DNA from: Bizionia sp. M204
GTDB lineage: Bacteria > Bacteroidota > Bacteroidia > Flavobacteriales > Flavobacteriaceae
Length of the DNA: 64,000 bases
Reading direction: 5' to 3'
Assembly: GCF_023205095.1 (NCBI RefSeq)
Contig: NZ_CP046242.1
Location: 124,001 to 188,000, forward strand
Numbering within the stretch: the first letter of the stretch is position 1; each line of letters begins with the position of its first letter. Under the pieces are notes generated by a model that did not search any database, was not told the DNA's origin, and saw only the letters and a program-made list of their open reading frames with translations. The position numbers and the translations under genes are program-made. Below, piece after piece: positions 38,092-49,509 of this stretch.

Positions 38092-38643
38092 ATGGGATAT
38101 ACACCGAGACTTAAAGAAGAGTACAACAGCAGAATAATTGCTGCTCTTAAGGATGAATTTGGTTATAACAATGTTATGCAAGTGCCTAAACTACAAAAGA
38201 TAGTATTATCTAAAGGTGTAGGTGCAGCAGTTGCAGACAAAAAGTTAATTGACCACGCAGTGGAAGAATTAACGACTATAACAGGACAACGTGCAATAGC
38301 AACCATCTCTAAAAAGGATGTTGCATCATTTAAATTACGTAAAGGAATGCCAATTGGTGCTAAAGTAACTTTACGTGGTGAGAAAATGTACGAATTTTTA
38401 GATCGTTTAGTAACTTCAGCTTTACCACGAGTAAGAGATTTTAATGGTGTTAAAGCAACCGGTTTTGACGGTAGAGGAAACTACAATTTAGGAATTACAG
38501 AACAAATTATCTTTCCAGAAATTGACATTGATAAAGTGAATAAAATTTCAGGTATGGATATTACTTTTGTAACCAATGCGGATACTGATAAAGAAGCAAA
38601 ATCACTATTAACCGAATTAGGATTACCTTTTCAAAAAAATTAA
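38092..38643 (+). CDS. rplE: 50S ribosomal protein L5
   Basis: 183 residues. [20 protein letters not shown], the P-site tRNA contact region, [16 protein letters not shown] and [18 protein letters not shown]. Binds 5S rRNA with L18. Three bases ahead of rpsN. Confidence 0.98.
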   Translation: MGYTPRLKEEYNSRIIAALKDEFGYNNVMQVPKLQKIVLSKGVGAAVADKKLIDHAVEELTTITGQRAIATISKKDVASFKLRKGMPIGAKVTLRGEKMYEFLDRLVTSALPRVRDFNGVKATGFDGRGNYNLGITEQIIFPEIDIDKVNKISGMDITFVTNADTDKEAKSLLTELGLPFQKN

Positions 38644-38646
38644 GAT

Positions 38647-38916
38647 ATGGCTAAAGAATCAATGAAAGCCCGTGAGGTAAAGAGAGCAAAAACAGTAGCT
38701 AAATATGCTGAAAAGCGCAAAGCTTTAAAAGAAGCTGGCGATTATGAAGCACTACAAAGGTTACCAAAAAATGCCTCGCCTGTGCGTCAACATAACCGTT
38801 GTAAGCTTACAGGAAGACCTAAAGGTTATATGAGAACATTTGGTATTTCTCGTGTAATGTTTAGAGAAATGGCTAACCAAGGTTTAATACCTGGTGTTAG
38901 AAAAGCAAGTTGGTAA
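38647..38916 (+). CDS. rpsN: 30S ribosomal protein S14, zinc-free type
   Basis: 89 residues, the long (C-minus) form. The zinc form has two CxxC pairs; here only one Cys remains ([15 protein letters not shown]), so no zinc is bound. A zinc-free form is common in Bacteroidota. Ends [11 protein letters not shown], the invariant S14 tail. Confidence 0.97.
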   Translation: MAKESMKAREVKRAKTVAKYAEKRKALKEAGDYEALQRLPKNASPVRQHNRCKLTGRPKGYMRTFGISRVMFREMANQGLIPGVRKASW

Positions 38917-38983
38917 AAAATATTAATTGGTTTCAGGTTTAATCCTAAAAAAGATTGAAAACCGTTACCGCAAATTTATAATT

Positions 38984-39382
38984 ATGACTACAGATCCAAT
39001 CGCGGATTATTTGACACGAATTAGAAATGCTGTGAGTGCAAACCACAGAGTAGTAGAAATACCTGCTTCTAATTTAAAGAAAGAAATCACTAAAATATTA
39101 TTCGATCAAGGATATATTTTAAGTTACAAGTTTGAAGATTCAGCTGTACAAGGAACTATTAAAATAGCCCTTAAATACAACAAGGAAACTAAAGAACCTG
39201 TAATTAAGAAGATTCAAAGAATAAGTAAACCAGGTTTACGTAAGTACGCAAGTTCAAAAGAGCTTCCTAGAATTCTTAATGGTCTTGGTATTGCCATTGT
39301 TTCTACATCACATGGTGTAATGACAGGCAAACAAGCACAAAGGGATAATGTAGGAGGTGAAGTACTTTGTTACGTTTACTAA
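38984..39382 (+). CDS. rpsH: 30S ribosomal protein S8
   Basis: 132 residues from the ATG at 38984. MTTDPIADYLTRIRNAVSA and the C-terminal STSHGVMTGKQAQRDNVGG are diagnostic. An upstream in-frame ATG at 38927 would add 19 residues unlike S8, so it is not used. In E. coli S8 represses the spc operon at rplE; no such site was sought in detail. Confidence 0.97.
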   Translation: MTTDPIADYLTRIRNAVSANHRVVEIPASNLKKEITKILFDQGYILSYKFEDSAVQGTIKIALKYNKETKEPVIKKIQRISKPGLRKYASSKELPRILNGLGIAIVSTSHGVMTGKQAQRDNVGGEVLCYVY

Positions 39383-39401
39383 TTAAAAAAGACTATAGAA
39401 C

Positions 39402-39944
39402 ATGTCAAGAATAGGTAATAACCCAGTAGTAATTCCAGCAGGAGTTACAGTTGAAATCAACAATAACGTGGTTACAGTTAAAGGAAAATTAGGTGAATTA
39501 TCACAAGAATTTTCTGATGTAACAATTAAAGTTGAAGAAGGAAATGTTATAGTTGAGCGTTCTTCTGATAAGAAAAACGAAAAAGCAAAACATGGTCTTT
39601 ATAGATCACTTATCAATAATATGGTTGAAGGTGTATCTAATGGATGGACAAAAAATTTAGAGTTAGTAGGTGTTGGATATAGAGCAAGTAATCAAGGTCA
39701 GAAACTTGATTTAGCTTTAGGTTTTTCTCATAACATAGTATTAGACATTGCTCCAGAAGTAAGTGTTGAAACTATTTCAGATAAAGGTAAAAATCCAATC
39801 ATTAAATTAACTTCTCATGATAAACAACTTGTTGGTCAAGTAGCTGCTAAAATTCGCGGCTTTAGACCACCTGAGCCTTATAAAGGAAAAGGTGTGAAGT
39901 TTGTTGGCGAAGAATTAAGAAGAAAAGCAGGTAAATCAGCTTAA
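39402..39944 (+). CDS. rplF: 50S ribosomal protein L6
   Basis: 180 residues. MSRIGNNPVVIPAGVTVEIN, two L6 repeats, and RPPEPYKGKGVKFVGEELRR with the conserved PEPYKGKG. It stabilises the sarcin-ricin region. Preceded by a 19-bp gap and followed at 10 bp by rplR. Confidence 0.98.
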   Translation: MSRIGNNPVVIPAGVTVEINNNVVTVKGKLGELSQEFSDVTIKVEEGNVIVERSSDKKNEKAKHGLYRSLINNMVEGVSNGWTKNLELVGVGYRASNQGQKLDLALGFSHNIVLDIAPEVSVETISDKGKNPIIKLTSHDKQLVGQVAAKIRGFRPPEPYKGKGVKFVGEELRRKAGKSA

Positions 39945-39954
39945 TAAGTAAGTT

Positions 39955-40311
39955 ATGGCATTAACAAAGAACGAAAGACGATTAAGAATAAAAAGCAGAG
40001 TTCGTAAGGTAGTTTCTGGTACAGAAGCTAGACCAAGATTATCTGTTTTCAGAAGCAATAAAGAAATTTATGCACAAGTTGTAGATGACGTGACTGGTAA
40101 AACTATCAGTGCAGCATCTTCAAGAGATAAGGACATTAGTTCTGCAAAAGGTACAAAAGCAGAGGTTGCTACATTAGTAGGAAAATCTGTTGCTGAAAAA
40201 GCCCTTAAAGCGGGTGTAGATACTATTTCTTTTGATAGAGGTGGATATTTATATCATGGAAGAGTAAAATCATTAGCAGAAGGTGCTAGAGAAGCAGGAC
40301 TTAAATTTTAA
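39955..40311 (+). CDS. rplR: 50S ribosomal protein L18
   Basis: 118 residues. [20 protein letters not shown], the 5S-binding N-terminus, and [20 protein letters not shown]. Normal length and context, 6 bp before rpsE. Confidence 0.98.
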   Translation: MALTKNERRLRIKSRVRKVVSGTEARPRLSVFRSNKEIYAQVVDDVTGKTISAASSRDKDISSAKGTKAEVATLVGKSVAEKALKAGVDTISFDRGGYLYHGRVKSLAEGAREAGLKF

Positions 40312-40317
40312 GAAATT

Positions 40318-40842
40318 ATGTATCAAAAATACAAAAGCGCAGAGCTAGTAAAACCAAGTGGATTAGATCTTAAAGATCGTTTAGTTGGAGTACAGAGAGT
40401 TACAAAAGTAACTAAAGGTGGTAGAGCATTCGGATTTTCAGCAATTGTTGTTGTTGGAAATGAAGCAGGTGTCGTTGGTCAAGGATTAGGTAAATCTAAA
40501 GATGTGGCTAGTGCAATTGCAAAAGCAATTGAAGATGCTAAGAAAAATTTAGTGCGTATTCCTATTGTAAAAGGAACGTTACCACACGAACAAAAAGGTA
40601 AATATGGTGGAGCAAGAGTAAACATTATTCCTGCGGCTCCTGGTACAGGAGTTATTGCTGGTGGAGCTGTGAGAACAGTTTTGGAAGCAGTAGGAGTTCA
40701 TGATGTATTATCAAAATCTCAAGGTTCATCTAACCCACATAACGTTGTAAAAGCAACTTTTGATGCATTATTGCAATTAAGAGACGCTAAAACAATTGCT
40801 CGTGATAGAGGTATTTCTCTTGAAAAAGTATTTAAAGGATAA
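40318..40842 (+). CDS. rpsE: 30S ribosomal protein S5
   Basis: 174 residues. [19 protein letters not shown], the dsRBD-like core with [17 protein letters not shown] and the C-terminal [19 protein letters not shown]. Works with S4 in decoding fidelity; the GGRAFGF loop looks wild-type. Confidence 0.98.
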   Translation: MYQKYKSAELVKPSGLDLKDRLVGVQRVTKVTKGGRAFGFSAIVVVGNEAGVVGQGLGKSKDVASAIAKAIEDAKKNLVRIPIVKGTLPHEQKGKYGGARVNIIPAAPGTGVIAGGAVRTVLEAVGVHDVLSKSQGSSNPHNVVKATFDALLQLRDAKTIARDRGISLEKVFKG

Positions 40843-40847
40843 GAACG

Positions 40848-41030
40848 ATGGCAAAGATAAAAGTAACAAAAGTTAAAAGCGCAATCAATCGTACATTAAG
40901 ACAAAAAAGAACTTTAGAAGCTCTTGGTCTTAAAAAAATTGGTCAAGTTGTAGAGCACGAAGCCTCACCAAATATCCTTGGTATGGTAGCTAAAGTTTCA
41001 CATTTAGTTTCTGTTGAAGAAACAAAATAA
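40848..41030 (+). CDS. rpmD: 50S ribosomal protein L30
   Basis: 60 residues. IKVTKVKSAINRTLRQKRTL and GLKKIGQVVEHEASPNILGM match L30. A small protein that many bacteria lack; here it keeps its classical place between rpsE and rplO. Confidence 0.96.
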   Translation: MAKIKVTKVKSAINRTLRQKRTLEALGLKKIGQVVEHEASPNILGMVAKVSHLVSVEETK

Positions 41031-41041
41031 AATACTGAAAA

Positions 41042-41494
41042 ATGGATTTAAGTAATTTAAAACCTGCAGAAGGTTCAGTTAAAAGTCAAGGTAAAAGAAT
41101 AGGTAGAGGACAAGGTTCTGGAAAAGGTGGTACGGCAACTCGTGGTCACAAAGGAGCAAAATCTCGTTCTGGTTATTCTAAGAAAATAGGTTTTGAAGGT
41201 GGTCAAATGCCACTTCAAAGACGTGTTCCTAAGTTTGGCTTTACGAATATCAATCGCATAGAGCATCAAGGTGTAAACCTAGATACGCTTCAACAATTGG
41301 TTGACGATAAGAAAATTAAAGATACAGTAGATTTTGAAACTCTAATGACTCTTGGTCTAATTAACAAGAATGATCTTGTTAAGATTATGGGACGTGGAGA
41401 ATTAAAAGCAAAATTAAAAGTATCTGCACATAAGTTTACCGCTTCAGCAAAAGCTGCTATAGAAGCTGCAGGAGGTGAAGTAGTAACTTTATAA
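41042..41494 (+). CDS. rplO: 50S ribosomal protein L15
   Basis: 150 residues. Gly/Arg-rich N-terminus GKRIGRGQGSGKGGTATRGH, GFEGGQMPLQRRVPKFGF and the C-terminal AHKFTASAKAAIEAAGG. 14 bp ahead of secY. Confidence 0.98.
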   Translation: MDLSNLKPAEGSVKSQGKRIGRGQGSGKGGTATRGHKGAKSRSGYSKKIGFEGGQMPLQRRVPKFGFTNINRIEHQGVNLDTLQQLVDDKKIKDTVDFETLMTLGLINKNDLVKIMGRGELKAKLKVSAHKFTASAKAAIEAAGGEVVTL

Positions 41495-41508
41495 TCTAAT
41501 TTAAGCGC

Positions 41509-42855
41509 ATGAAATTTATTGAGACATTAAAAAATGTTTGGAAAATAGAAGAATTAAGAAACAGAATTATTGTTACATTAGGTCTTTTATTAGTTTATCG
41601 TTTTGGTGCACAGGTTGTATTACCTGGTATTGATGCGGCGCAATTAGAAGGTTTACAAGGTAGTACTGAAGACGGTTTATTAGGTTTATTAAATGCTTTT
41701 ACAGGAGGTGCGTTTGCAAATGCTTCTGTTTTTGCATTGGGTATTATGCCTTATATCTCGGCTTCTATTGTAGTTCAGTTAATGGGAATTGCTATTCCGT
41801 ATTTGCAAAAATTACAAAAAGAAGGTGCTAGTGGACAAAAGAAAATTAATCAAATAACACGATGGTTAACCATTGCTATTTGTTTGGTTCAAGCTCCAGG
41901 ATATTTAGCAAGTTTACCAGCTTTAGGAATTCCACCATCGGCATTCTTATTAGGTCAAGGCGGTTTGTTTTATTTCTCATCTGTTATCATTTTAGTAACT
42001 GGTTGTATCTTCGCGATGTGGTTAGGTGAAAAAATTACGGATAAAGGAATTGGTAATGGTATTTCATTATTAATTATGGTGGGTATTATTGCTACATTAC
42101 CTAAAAACTTTTTGCTAAACGCATCTTCAAGATTAGAATCAAACAGTGTTATGCTAATTCTTTTTGAATTGGTAATCTGGTTGCTAATTATTTTGGCTTC
42201 AATCATGCTGGTCATGGGAGTTAGAAAAATTGCGGTACAATACGCAAGAAGAACGGCTTCTGGTGGTTATGAGAAAAACGTATTTGGATCTAGACAGTAT
42301 ATTCCTTTAAAGCTTAATGCTTCAGGAGTTATGCCAATTATATTTGCACAAGCTATTATGTTCGTACCAAGTTTAATTGGTGGATCATCCTTCTTGAAAG
42401 ATACGGCAACTGGACAATGGATGGCAACTAACTTTGCAGACATATTTGGTTTCTGGTATAATTTAGTATTTGCATTATTAATTATAGTATTTACATATTT
42501 TTATACGGCAATTACAGTACCTACCAATAAAATGGCAGATGACTTAAAGCGTAGTGGTGGTTTTATTCCAGGCATCCGTCCAGGAACAGAAACATCTGAA
42601 TATTTAGATAAAGTTATGTCGCAAATAACCTTACCTGGCTCTATCTTTTTAGCACTTATTGCTGTGTTCCCGGCGATTATCGTTAAACTTATGAGTGTAC
42701 AATCTGGATGGGCATTGTTTTTCGGTGGAACCTCACTTTTAATTATGGTGGGTGTGGCTATTGATACAATGCAACAAGTAAATTCATACTTGTTAAACAG
42801 ACATTATGATGGCTTGATGAAAACAGGTAAAAATAGAAAAGCAGTAGCTCAATAA
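41509..42855 (+). CDS. secY: protein translocase subunit SecY
   Basis: 448 residues, ten membrane helices. [20 protein letters not shown] is helix 1; the plug and lateral gate follow; the cytosolic loop [20 protein letters not shown] and the earlier [14 protein letters not shown] are invariant. Forms the SecYEG channel in the inner membrane. Position between rplO and infA is classical. Confidence 0.98.
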   Translation: MKFIETLKNVWKIEELRNRIIVTLGLLLVYRFGAQVVLPGIDAAQLEGLQGSTEDGLLGLLNAFTGGAFANASVFALGIMPYISASIVVQLMGIAIPYLQKLQKEGASGQKKINQITRWLTIAICLVQAPGYLASLPALGIPPSAFLLGQGGLFYFSSVIILVTGCIFAMWLGEKITDKGIGNGISLLIMVGIIATLPKNFLLNASSRLESNSVMLILFELVIWLLIILASIMLVMGVRKIAVQYARRTASGGYEKNVFGSRQYIPLKLNASGVMPIIFAQAIMFVPSLIGGSSFLKDTATGQWMATNFADIFGFWYNLVFALLIIVFTYFYTAITVPTNKMADDLKRSGGFIPGIRPGTETSEYLDKVMSQITLPGSIFLALIAVFPAIIVKLMSVQSGWALFFGGTSLLIMVGVAIDTMQQVNSYLLNRHYDGLMKTGKNRKAVAQ

Positions 42856-42862
42856 TTATACC

Positions 42863-43078
42863 ATGGCAAAACAGGCAGCAATTGAACAAGACGGAACAAT
42901 TATAGAAGCATTATCAAATGCTATGTTTCGTGTTGAATTAGAAAACGGTCACATTGTGACAGCACATATTTCTGGTAAAATGCGTATGCATTACATTAAG
43001 TTGTTACCAGGGGATAAAGTGAAATTAGAAATGAGTCCTTACGATTTAACGAAGGCTCGAATAACTTATAGATACTAA
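42863..43078 (+). CDS. infA: translation initiation factor IF-1
   Basis: 71 residues, OB-fold: [40 protein letters not shown] and [20 protein letters not shown]. It closes the A site during initiation. Separated from secY by 7 bp and from rpmJ by 13 bp. Confidence 0.97.
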   Translation: MAKQAAIEQDGTIIEALSNAMFRVELENGHIVTAHISGKMRMHYIKLLPGDKVKLEMSPYDLTKARITYRY

Positions 43079-43091
43079 TAAAAAGGAACAG

Positions 43092-43208
43092 ATGAAAGTA
43101 AGAGCATCAGTTAAAAAGAGAAGTGCAGACTGTAAAATCGTCCGCAGAAAGGGTAGACTTTACGTGATTAACAAAAAGAATCCTAGATTCAAACAAAGAC
43201 AAGGATAA
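43092..43208 (+). CDS. rpmJ: 50S ribosomal protein L36, zinc-free type
   Basis: 38 residues: [15 protein letters not shown], then [19 protein letters not shown] ending in QRQG. The zinc ribbon of the usual L36 needs three Cys and one His; only one Cys is left, so this is the C-minus form. Fixed by place between infA and rpsM. Confidence 0.96.
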   Translation: MKVRASVKKRSADCKIVRRKGRLYVINKKNPRFKQRQG

Positions 43209-43210
43209 TT

Positions 43211-43585
43211 ATGGCAAGAATTGCAGGTGTAGACATACCAAAAAACAAAAGAGGTGTTATCTCGCTTACGTATATCTATGGAATAGGTAGAAGTAGAGCA
43301 AAAGAAATTTTAGCACAAGCTAAAGTTGAAGAAAGTACTAAAGTTCAAGATTGGACGGACGACGAAATTGGAAACATTCGTGAATCTGTTGGATCGTTCA
43401 CTATTGAAGGTGAATTACGTTCTGAAACACAATTAAACATTAAGCGATTAATGGATATTGGATGTTACAGAGGTATTCGTCATAGATCTGGACTTCCATT
43501 ACGTGGTCAACGTACTAAGAACAACTCTAGAACTAGAAAAGGTAGAAGAAAAACTGTTGCTAACAAAAAAATGGCAACTAAATAA
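43211..43585 (+). CDS. rpsM: 30S ribosomal protein S13
   Basis: 124 residues. [33 protein letters not shown] and the basic tail [20 protein letters not shown] which reaches P-site tRNA and bridge B1. A 106-bp gap with AT-rich repeats follows before rpsK. Confidence 0.98.
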   Translation: MARIAGVDIPKNKRGVISLTYIYGIGRSRAKEILAQAKVEESTKVQDWTDDEIGNIRESVGSFTIEGELRSETQLNIKRLMDIGCYRGIRHRSGLPLRGQRTKNNSRTRKGRRKTVANKKMATK

Positions 43586-43691
43586 TAAATAGACATTAGT
43601 CATTAGAGTTTAGCCGTTAGATGAATCTGTTTGAAATAGCAATGTTTAGGATTCTAACAACTAAAAACTAACAACTAGAAACTATAATCAT
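43586..43691 (+). repeat. AT-rich spacer with ACTAA-type short repeats
   Basis: The rpsM-rpsK spacer contains ATTAG/TTAG units on its left and repeats of CTAACAACTAAAAACTAACA type on its right, with GTTAGA (43616-43621) able to pair with TCTAAC (43653-43658). Such short degenerate strings recur in flavobacterial spacers. No gene or clear promoter. Confidence 0.4.
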
Positions 43692-44075
43692 ATGGCAAAG
43701 TCAAGTACAAAAAAACGTAAAGTAATCGTAGACGCAGTTGGTGAAGCTCACATAACGGCTTCATTTAACAATATCATTGTATCTCTTACCAACAAAAAAG
43801 GCGATGTAATTTCATGGTCATCAGCTGGTAAAATGGGATTCCGTGGATCTAAAAAGAACACACCATATGCTGCACAATTAGCTGCTGAAGACGCTGCTGC
43901 TGTAGCAACAGAAGCTGGCTTAAAGAAAGTGAAAGTGTATGTTAAAGGTCCAGGTAATGGTAGAGAATCTGCTATTAGATCAATTCATAACGCAGGTATA
44001 GAAGTAACAGAAATTATAGACGTTACGCCATTACCGCATAATGGATGTCGTCCTCCTAAAAGAAGACGCGTATAA
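43692..44075 (+). CDS. rpsK: 30S ribosomal protein S11
   Basis: 127 residues. [40 protein letters not shown] and the C-terminal [16 protein letters not shown]. Platform protein near the E site and the Shine-Dalgarno channel. A hairpin and promoter candidate follow before rpsD. Confidence 0.98.
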   Translation: MAKSSTKKRKVIVDAVGEAHITASFNNIIVSLTNKKGDVISWSSAGKMGFRGSKKNTPYAAQLAAEDAAAVATEAGLKKVKVYVKGPGNGRESAIRSIHNAGIEVTEIIDVTPLPHNGCRPPKRRRV

Positions 44076-44094
44076 TTTACAGATAGTATATTAT

Positions 44095-44128
44095 TTGACA
44101 TCAACTATATTTTTATAGTTGATGTCAA
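44095..44128 (+). terminator. 15-bp perfect hairpin after rpsK
   Basis: TTGACATCAACTATA pairs with TATAGTTGATGTCAA around a TTTT loop. It is not followed by a T-run, so it may pause or attenuate rather than fully stop, or mark an RNA end. Immediately overlapped by the -33 element of a promoter for rpsD. Confidence 0.6.
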
Positions 44129-44146
44129 TATTTATATGTAAATTTG
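44119..44146 (+). promoter_or_regulatory. internal promoter candidate for rpsD-rpoA-rplQ
   Basis: TTG at 44119-44121, 17 bases, then TAAATTTG at 44139-44146. About 105 bases of leader precede the rpsD ATG, enough for an S4-binding control region. The -33 lies in the right arm of the hairpin. Confidence 0.55.
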
Positions 44147-44252
44147 CAAACTGAAAAAAATAAATTTTAACAAGTATCAACGAGAGACTAACGATTATCG
44201 AAGGATAAGATTAAGACCTTAATTCATAATCACTCTCATAACAAATTTAATT

Positions 44253-44858
44253 ATGGCAAGATATACTGGTCCTAAAACAAAAATAGCTCGTAAGTTTGGC
44301 GAAGCTATCTTCGGAGAAGATAAATCTTTTGAAAAAAGAAATTACCCTCCAGGTCAACACGGAGCTAATAAGCGTCGTGGAAAAAAATCTGAATACGCAA
44401 TCCAATTAATGGAGAAGCAAAAAGCAAAATACACCTATGGTATTTTAGAAAAGCAATTCAGAAATATGTTTAAGAAAGCAACAGCAGCACCTGGAATTAC
44501 AGGTGAGGTGTTGTTACAATTATGTGAATCACGTCTAGATAACGTTGTTTTCAGAATGGGAATTTCTCCTTCTAGAAGTGGTGCTAGACAATTAGTGTCT
44601 CACAGACATATTACGGTTAACGGTGAAATAGTAAACATTCCATCTTACCAACTTAAAGCTGGTGATGTTGTTGCTGTTAGAGAAAAATCAAAATCACTTG
44701 AAGCCATCACTAACTCATTAGCAAATTCAAGTAACGTTTACGAATGGATTACTTGGAATAATTCTACATCAGAAGGAACGTATGTATCGGTTCCTGCAAG
44801 AATTCAAATTCCAGAAAATATCAACGAGCAATTCATCGTCGAACTATATTCTAAATAA
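44253..44858 (+). CDS. rpsD: 30S ribosomal protein S4
   Basis: 201 residues. [40 protein letters not shown], and the S4 domain [19 protein letters not shown]. Primary 16S binder and, in many bacteria, translational repressor of the alpha operon. The zinc-binding Cys of some S4 proteins are absent. Confidence 0.98.
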   Translation: MARYTGPKTKIARKFGEAIFGEDKSFEKRNYPPGQHGANKRRGKKSEYAIQLMEKQKAKYTYGILEKQFRNMFKKATAAPGITGEVLLQLCESRLDNVVFRMGISPSRSGARQLVSHRHITVNGEIVNIPSYQLKAGDVVAVREKSKSLEAITNSLANSSNVYEWITWNNSTSEGTYVSVPARIQIPENINEQFIVELYSK

Positions 44859-44951
44859 TAATTAACATATTGGTATTTAGCCAAAGGATTTATTAGTCTT
44901 CTTCATACTTTTAAATCGCGCAACTGAATAACAATTAAAACGAAGAACAAT

Positions 44952-45944
44952 ATGGCAGTATTTAATTTCCAAAAACCTGATAAAGTAATCATGATCGATT
45001 CAACTGATTTCGAAGGTAAATTCGAATTCAGACCTTTAGAACCAGGTTATGGTTTAACAGTAGGAAATGCTTTACGAAGAGTTTTATTATCCTCTTTAGA
45101 AGGTTTTGCAATTACATCCGTTAGAATTGAAGGCGTAGATCACGAATTCTCAACAATAGCAGGTGTGGTTGAAGACGTTACAGAAATTATTTTAAATTTA
45201 AAACAAGTCCGTTTTAAAAGACAAATTGAAGATGTAGATAACGAATCTGTTTCTATTTCAATTTCTGGTCAAGATCAAATTAAAGCAGGCGATTTTCAAA
45301 AGTTTATTTCAGGGTTCCAAGTATTAAATTCAGAATTAGTAATCTGTAATTTAGATCCTAAAGTAAACATCAACATGGAAATTACCATAGAAAAAGGTAG
45401 AGGATACGTACCTGCTGAAGAAAATAAAAAAGCTTCTGCACCAATTGGTACTATTTTTACAGATTCTATTTACACACCAATCAAAAATGTTAAGTATAGC
45501 ATTGAAAATTTCCGTGTAGAGCAAAAAACAGATTACGAAAAATTAGTTTTCGAAATCATTACTGATGGTTCAATTAGCCCACAAGATGCGTTAACTGAAG
45601 CTGCTAAAACACTTATTCACCACTTCATGTTATTCTCCGATGAGCGTATTACATTAGAAGCTGATGAAATTGCACAGACTGAAACATATGATGAAGAATC
45701 ACTTCATATGAGACAATTATTGAAAACCAAATTGGTTGATATGGACTTGTCAGTACGTGCATTAAATTGTTTAAAAGCTGCTGAAGTTGATACTTTAGGC
45801 GACTTGGTATCATTCAACAAAAACGATTTAATGAAGTTCCGTAACTTCGGTAAAAAATCTTTAACAGAGCTAGAAGAGCTTGTAAACGTTAAAGGACTTA
45901 ATTTCGGAATGGATTTATCGAAATACAAATTAGATAAAGATTAA
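44952..45944 (+). CDS. rpoA: RNA polymerase alpha subunit
   Basis: 330 residues. N-terminal assembly domain with [20 protein letters not shown] and [17 protein letters not shown]-terminal domain (about 255-330) with [20 protein letters not shown] and [13 protein letters not shown] for activator and UP-element contacts. A 93-bp gap precedes it and contains no obvious gene. Confidence 0.98.
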   Translation: MAVFNFQKPDKVIMIDSTDFEGKFEFRPLEPGYGLTVGNALRRVLLSSLEGFAITSVRIEGVDHEFSTIAGVVEDVTEIILNLKQVRFKRQIEDVDNESVSISISGQDQIKAGDFQKFISGFQVLNSELVICNLDPKVNINMEITIEKGRGYVPAEENKKASAPIGTIFTDSIYTPIKNVKYSIENFRVEQKTDYEKLVFEIITDGSISPQDALTEAAKTLIHHFMLFSDERITLEADEIAQTETYDEESLHMRQLLKTKLVDMDLSVRALNCLKAAEVDTLGDLVSFNKNDLMKFRNFGKKSLTELEELVNVKGLNFGMDLSKYKLDKD

Positions 45945-46002
45945 TTAATCATATTTTGCTCCTCGATGTCGAGTTTAGTAGCAAGATGATAAAACAAATG
46001 TC

Positions 46003-46479
46003 ATGAGACACGGAAAAAAAGTAAACCACTTAAGCAGAAAAACTGCACACAGAAAGTCAATGTTAGCTAATATGGCTTGTTCATTAATTGAACATAAGCG
46101 TATTAACACAACAGTTGCTAAAGCAAAAGCCTTAAAGCAATTTGTTGAGCCAATGATTACAAAATCTAAAGAAGATACGACTCACAACAGACGTATTGTT
46201 ATGGCTAGATTGAGACAAAAAGAGGCAGTTGCTGAATTATTCAGAGATGTAGCACCAAAAATTGCTGATCGTCCAGGTGGTTATACACGTATTATCAAAT
46301 TAGGTAATCGTTTAGGAGATAACGCTGATATGGCTATGATAGAGTTAGTTGATTATAACGAAATCTACAATGCTGATAAAGCAACTAAGAAAACAACACG
46401 TAGAAGTAGAAGAAGTGGTTCTAAAACAGCAGCTGCACCTGCTACAGAAACTAAAGCTTCAAACGAGGAAGAGGAATAG
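46003..46479 (+). CDS. rplQ: 50S ribosomal protein L17
   Basis: 158 residues. [20 protein letters not shown] and [37 protein letters not shown]. The body is followed by a 35-residue Lys/Arg/Ala-rich, then Glu-rich tail (ending NEEEE) absent from E. coli L17 but usual in Bacteroidota. Last gene of the cluster; a strong terminator follows. Confidence 0.97.
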   Translation: MRHGKKVNHLSRKTAHRKSMLANMACSLIEHKRINTTVAKAKALKQFVEPMITKSKEDTTHNRRIVMARLRQKEAVAELFRDVAPKIADRPGGYTRIIKLGNRLGDNADMAMIELVDYNEIYNADKATKKTTRRSRRSGSKTAAAPATETKASNEEEE

Positions 46480-46506
46480 AATTTTTTTTATTTTCTTACA
46501 TAAACC

Positions 46507-46538
46507 AAAGGGTAACATAAAATGTTACCCTTTTTTTT
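46507..46538 (+). terminator. terminator of the ribosomal super-operon
   Basis: AAAGGGTAACAT pairs with ATGTTACCCTTT (12 bp), loop AAA, then TTTTT. It begins 28 bp after the rplQ stop. Confidence 0.9.
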
Positions 46539-46779
46539 GTTGAGCACTTTAAGGTTTTAGTTTCAAATTTTATTATCAAATGAAATTTAAGCCTAATTAT
46601 AAAATTAAATAGAGCTACGGATTCTTTCATATGCTTTATGTATGTAAGTTTTTTCATTTTAACTAGTATCAGGAAATTCAGTGCAGTATTACGACTATCT
46701 AAAACTCTAAATAATTTAGTCACTAAATGCTTTAAAATATCCTTTTTTTTATGCAATTTTGCAAAACCTTTTTTTAGAA

Positions 46780-47883
46780 ATGAAATATAATAAAAGAGAA
46801 AAAGCTATAGTTCTATTAGCAGACGGAACAATCTTTCACGGAAAATCTATCGGTAAAAAAGGAACTGCTTTTGGCGAAGTGTGTTTCAATACAGGAACAA
46901 CCGGTTATCAAGAAATTTTTACAGATCCATCTTATTTTGGACAGTTAATGGTTGCCACCAATGCGCATATTGGTAACTATGGAACCCATGCAGACGAAAT
47001 GGAATCTGAATCCGTTAAAATATCGGGACTTATTTGTAAAAATTTTAGCTACAATTATTCAAGACCTTCCGCAGAAGGAAGTTTAGAACAATTTTTTGAA
47101 AAACATAATGTATTAGCTATTTCAGATGTGGACACACGTGCACTTGTTAGCTATATAAGAGATAATGGTGCTATGAATGCTCTTATTTCTACAGATGTTG
47201 AAAATATTGAGGCTTTAAAAAAACAATTGGCAGATGTTCCAAATATGGATGGCCTTGAGTTAGCGTCTAAAGTATCTACCAAAGAACCCTATTTTTATGG
47301 TGATGAAAATGCAACGTATAGAATAGCCGCTTTAGACATTGGGATAAAAAAGAATATCTTAAGAAATCTAGCCAAACGAGATGCTTATATAAAAGTATTT
47401 CCTTTCAATGCTAAATTTGAAGATTTAGAAGCCTTTCAACCACATGGCTATTTCCTATCCAATGGTCCTGGTGATCCTGAACCACTTGTGGATGCACAAA
47501 CTTTAGCTAAAGAAATTATAAAGCGTAATTTACCATTATTTGGTATTTGTTTAGGGCATCAAGTTATTGCATTGGCTAATGGAATTTCAACCTATAAAAT
47601 GCATAATGGTCATCGTGGAATAAATCATCCAGTTAAAAATTTAATTACCACAAAAGGTGAAATCACATCGCAAAATCATGGTTTTGCAATTAATAAAGAA
47701 GAAACAGAACAGCATCCAGACATTGAAATTACCCATGTACATTTAAATGATAATACGGTTGCCGGTATTAAAATGAAAACTAAAAATTGTTTTTCAGTGC
47801 AGTATCATCCAGAAGCAAGTCCTGGACCGCATGATGCCTCCTATCTATTCGACCAATTTATTGAAAACATCAAAAACGCATAA
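46780..47883 (+). CDS. carA: carbamoyl-phosphate synthase small subunit
   Basis: 367 residues from the ATG at 46780. N-terminal domain with LLADGTIFHGKSIG and FNTGTTGYQEIFTDPSY; C-terminal class I glutaminase with nucleophile Cys in FGICLGHQ and His/Glu in VQYHPEASPGPHD. Supplies ammonia to CarB for arginine and pyrimidine synthesis. carB is not in the window. The upstream TTG in frame (46759) is rejected for lack of conserved residues. Confidence 0.96.
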   Translation: MKYNKREKAIVLLADGTIFHGKSIGKKGTAFGEVCFNTGTTGYQEIFTDPSYFGQLMVATNAHIGNYGTHADEMESESVKISGLICKNFSYNYSRPSAEGSLEQFFEKHNVLAISDVDTRALVSYIRDNGAMNALISTDVENIEALKKQLADVPNMDGLELASKVSTKEPYFYGDENATYRIAALDIGIKKNILRNLAKRDAYIKVFPFNAKFEDLEAFQPHGYFLSNGPGDPEPLVDAQTLAKEIIKRNLPLFGICLGHQVIALANGISTYKMHNGHRGINHPVKNLITTKGEITSQNHGFAINKEETEQHPDIEITHVHLNDNTVAGIKMKTKNCFSVQYHPEASPGPHDASYLFDQFIENIKNA

Positions 47884-47888
47884 TCCTA

Positions 47889-49314
<1,426 letters not shown>

Positions 49315-49344
49315 GCGCCAATCTACTTTATAAAACATAATAAT

Positions 49345-49384
49345 AAATAGCGATTGTTAGACTCCTAATAATCGCTATTTTTTT
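49345..49384 (+). terminator. terminator after eno
   Basis: AAATAGCGATT pairs with AATCGCTATTT (11 bp), followed by TTTT; starts 31 bases past the stop. Confidence 0.85.
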
Positions 49385-49509
49385 GTATCAGTTTTGCCAA
49401 TATCTTTATTGATAAAACCTTGTTAATTGACTTTAAAAATAGGGAGATATTTCGTATTTTCGTATTCCCGAAAGAATTCAAATAAACATTATAATAATTA
49501 AATAGATAT

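Noticed and set aside
46759-46779. TTG start of carA
   Set aside because: Seven added residues are not conserved; ATG at 46780 gives the normal N-terminus.
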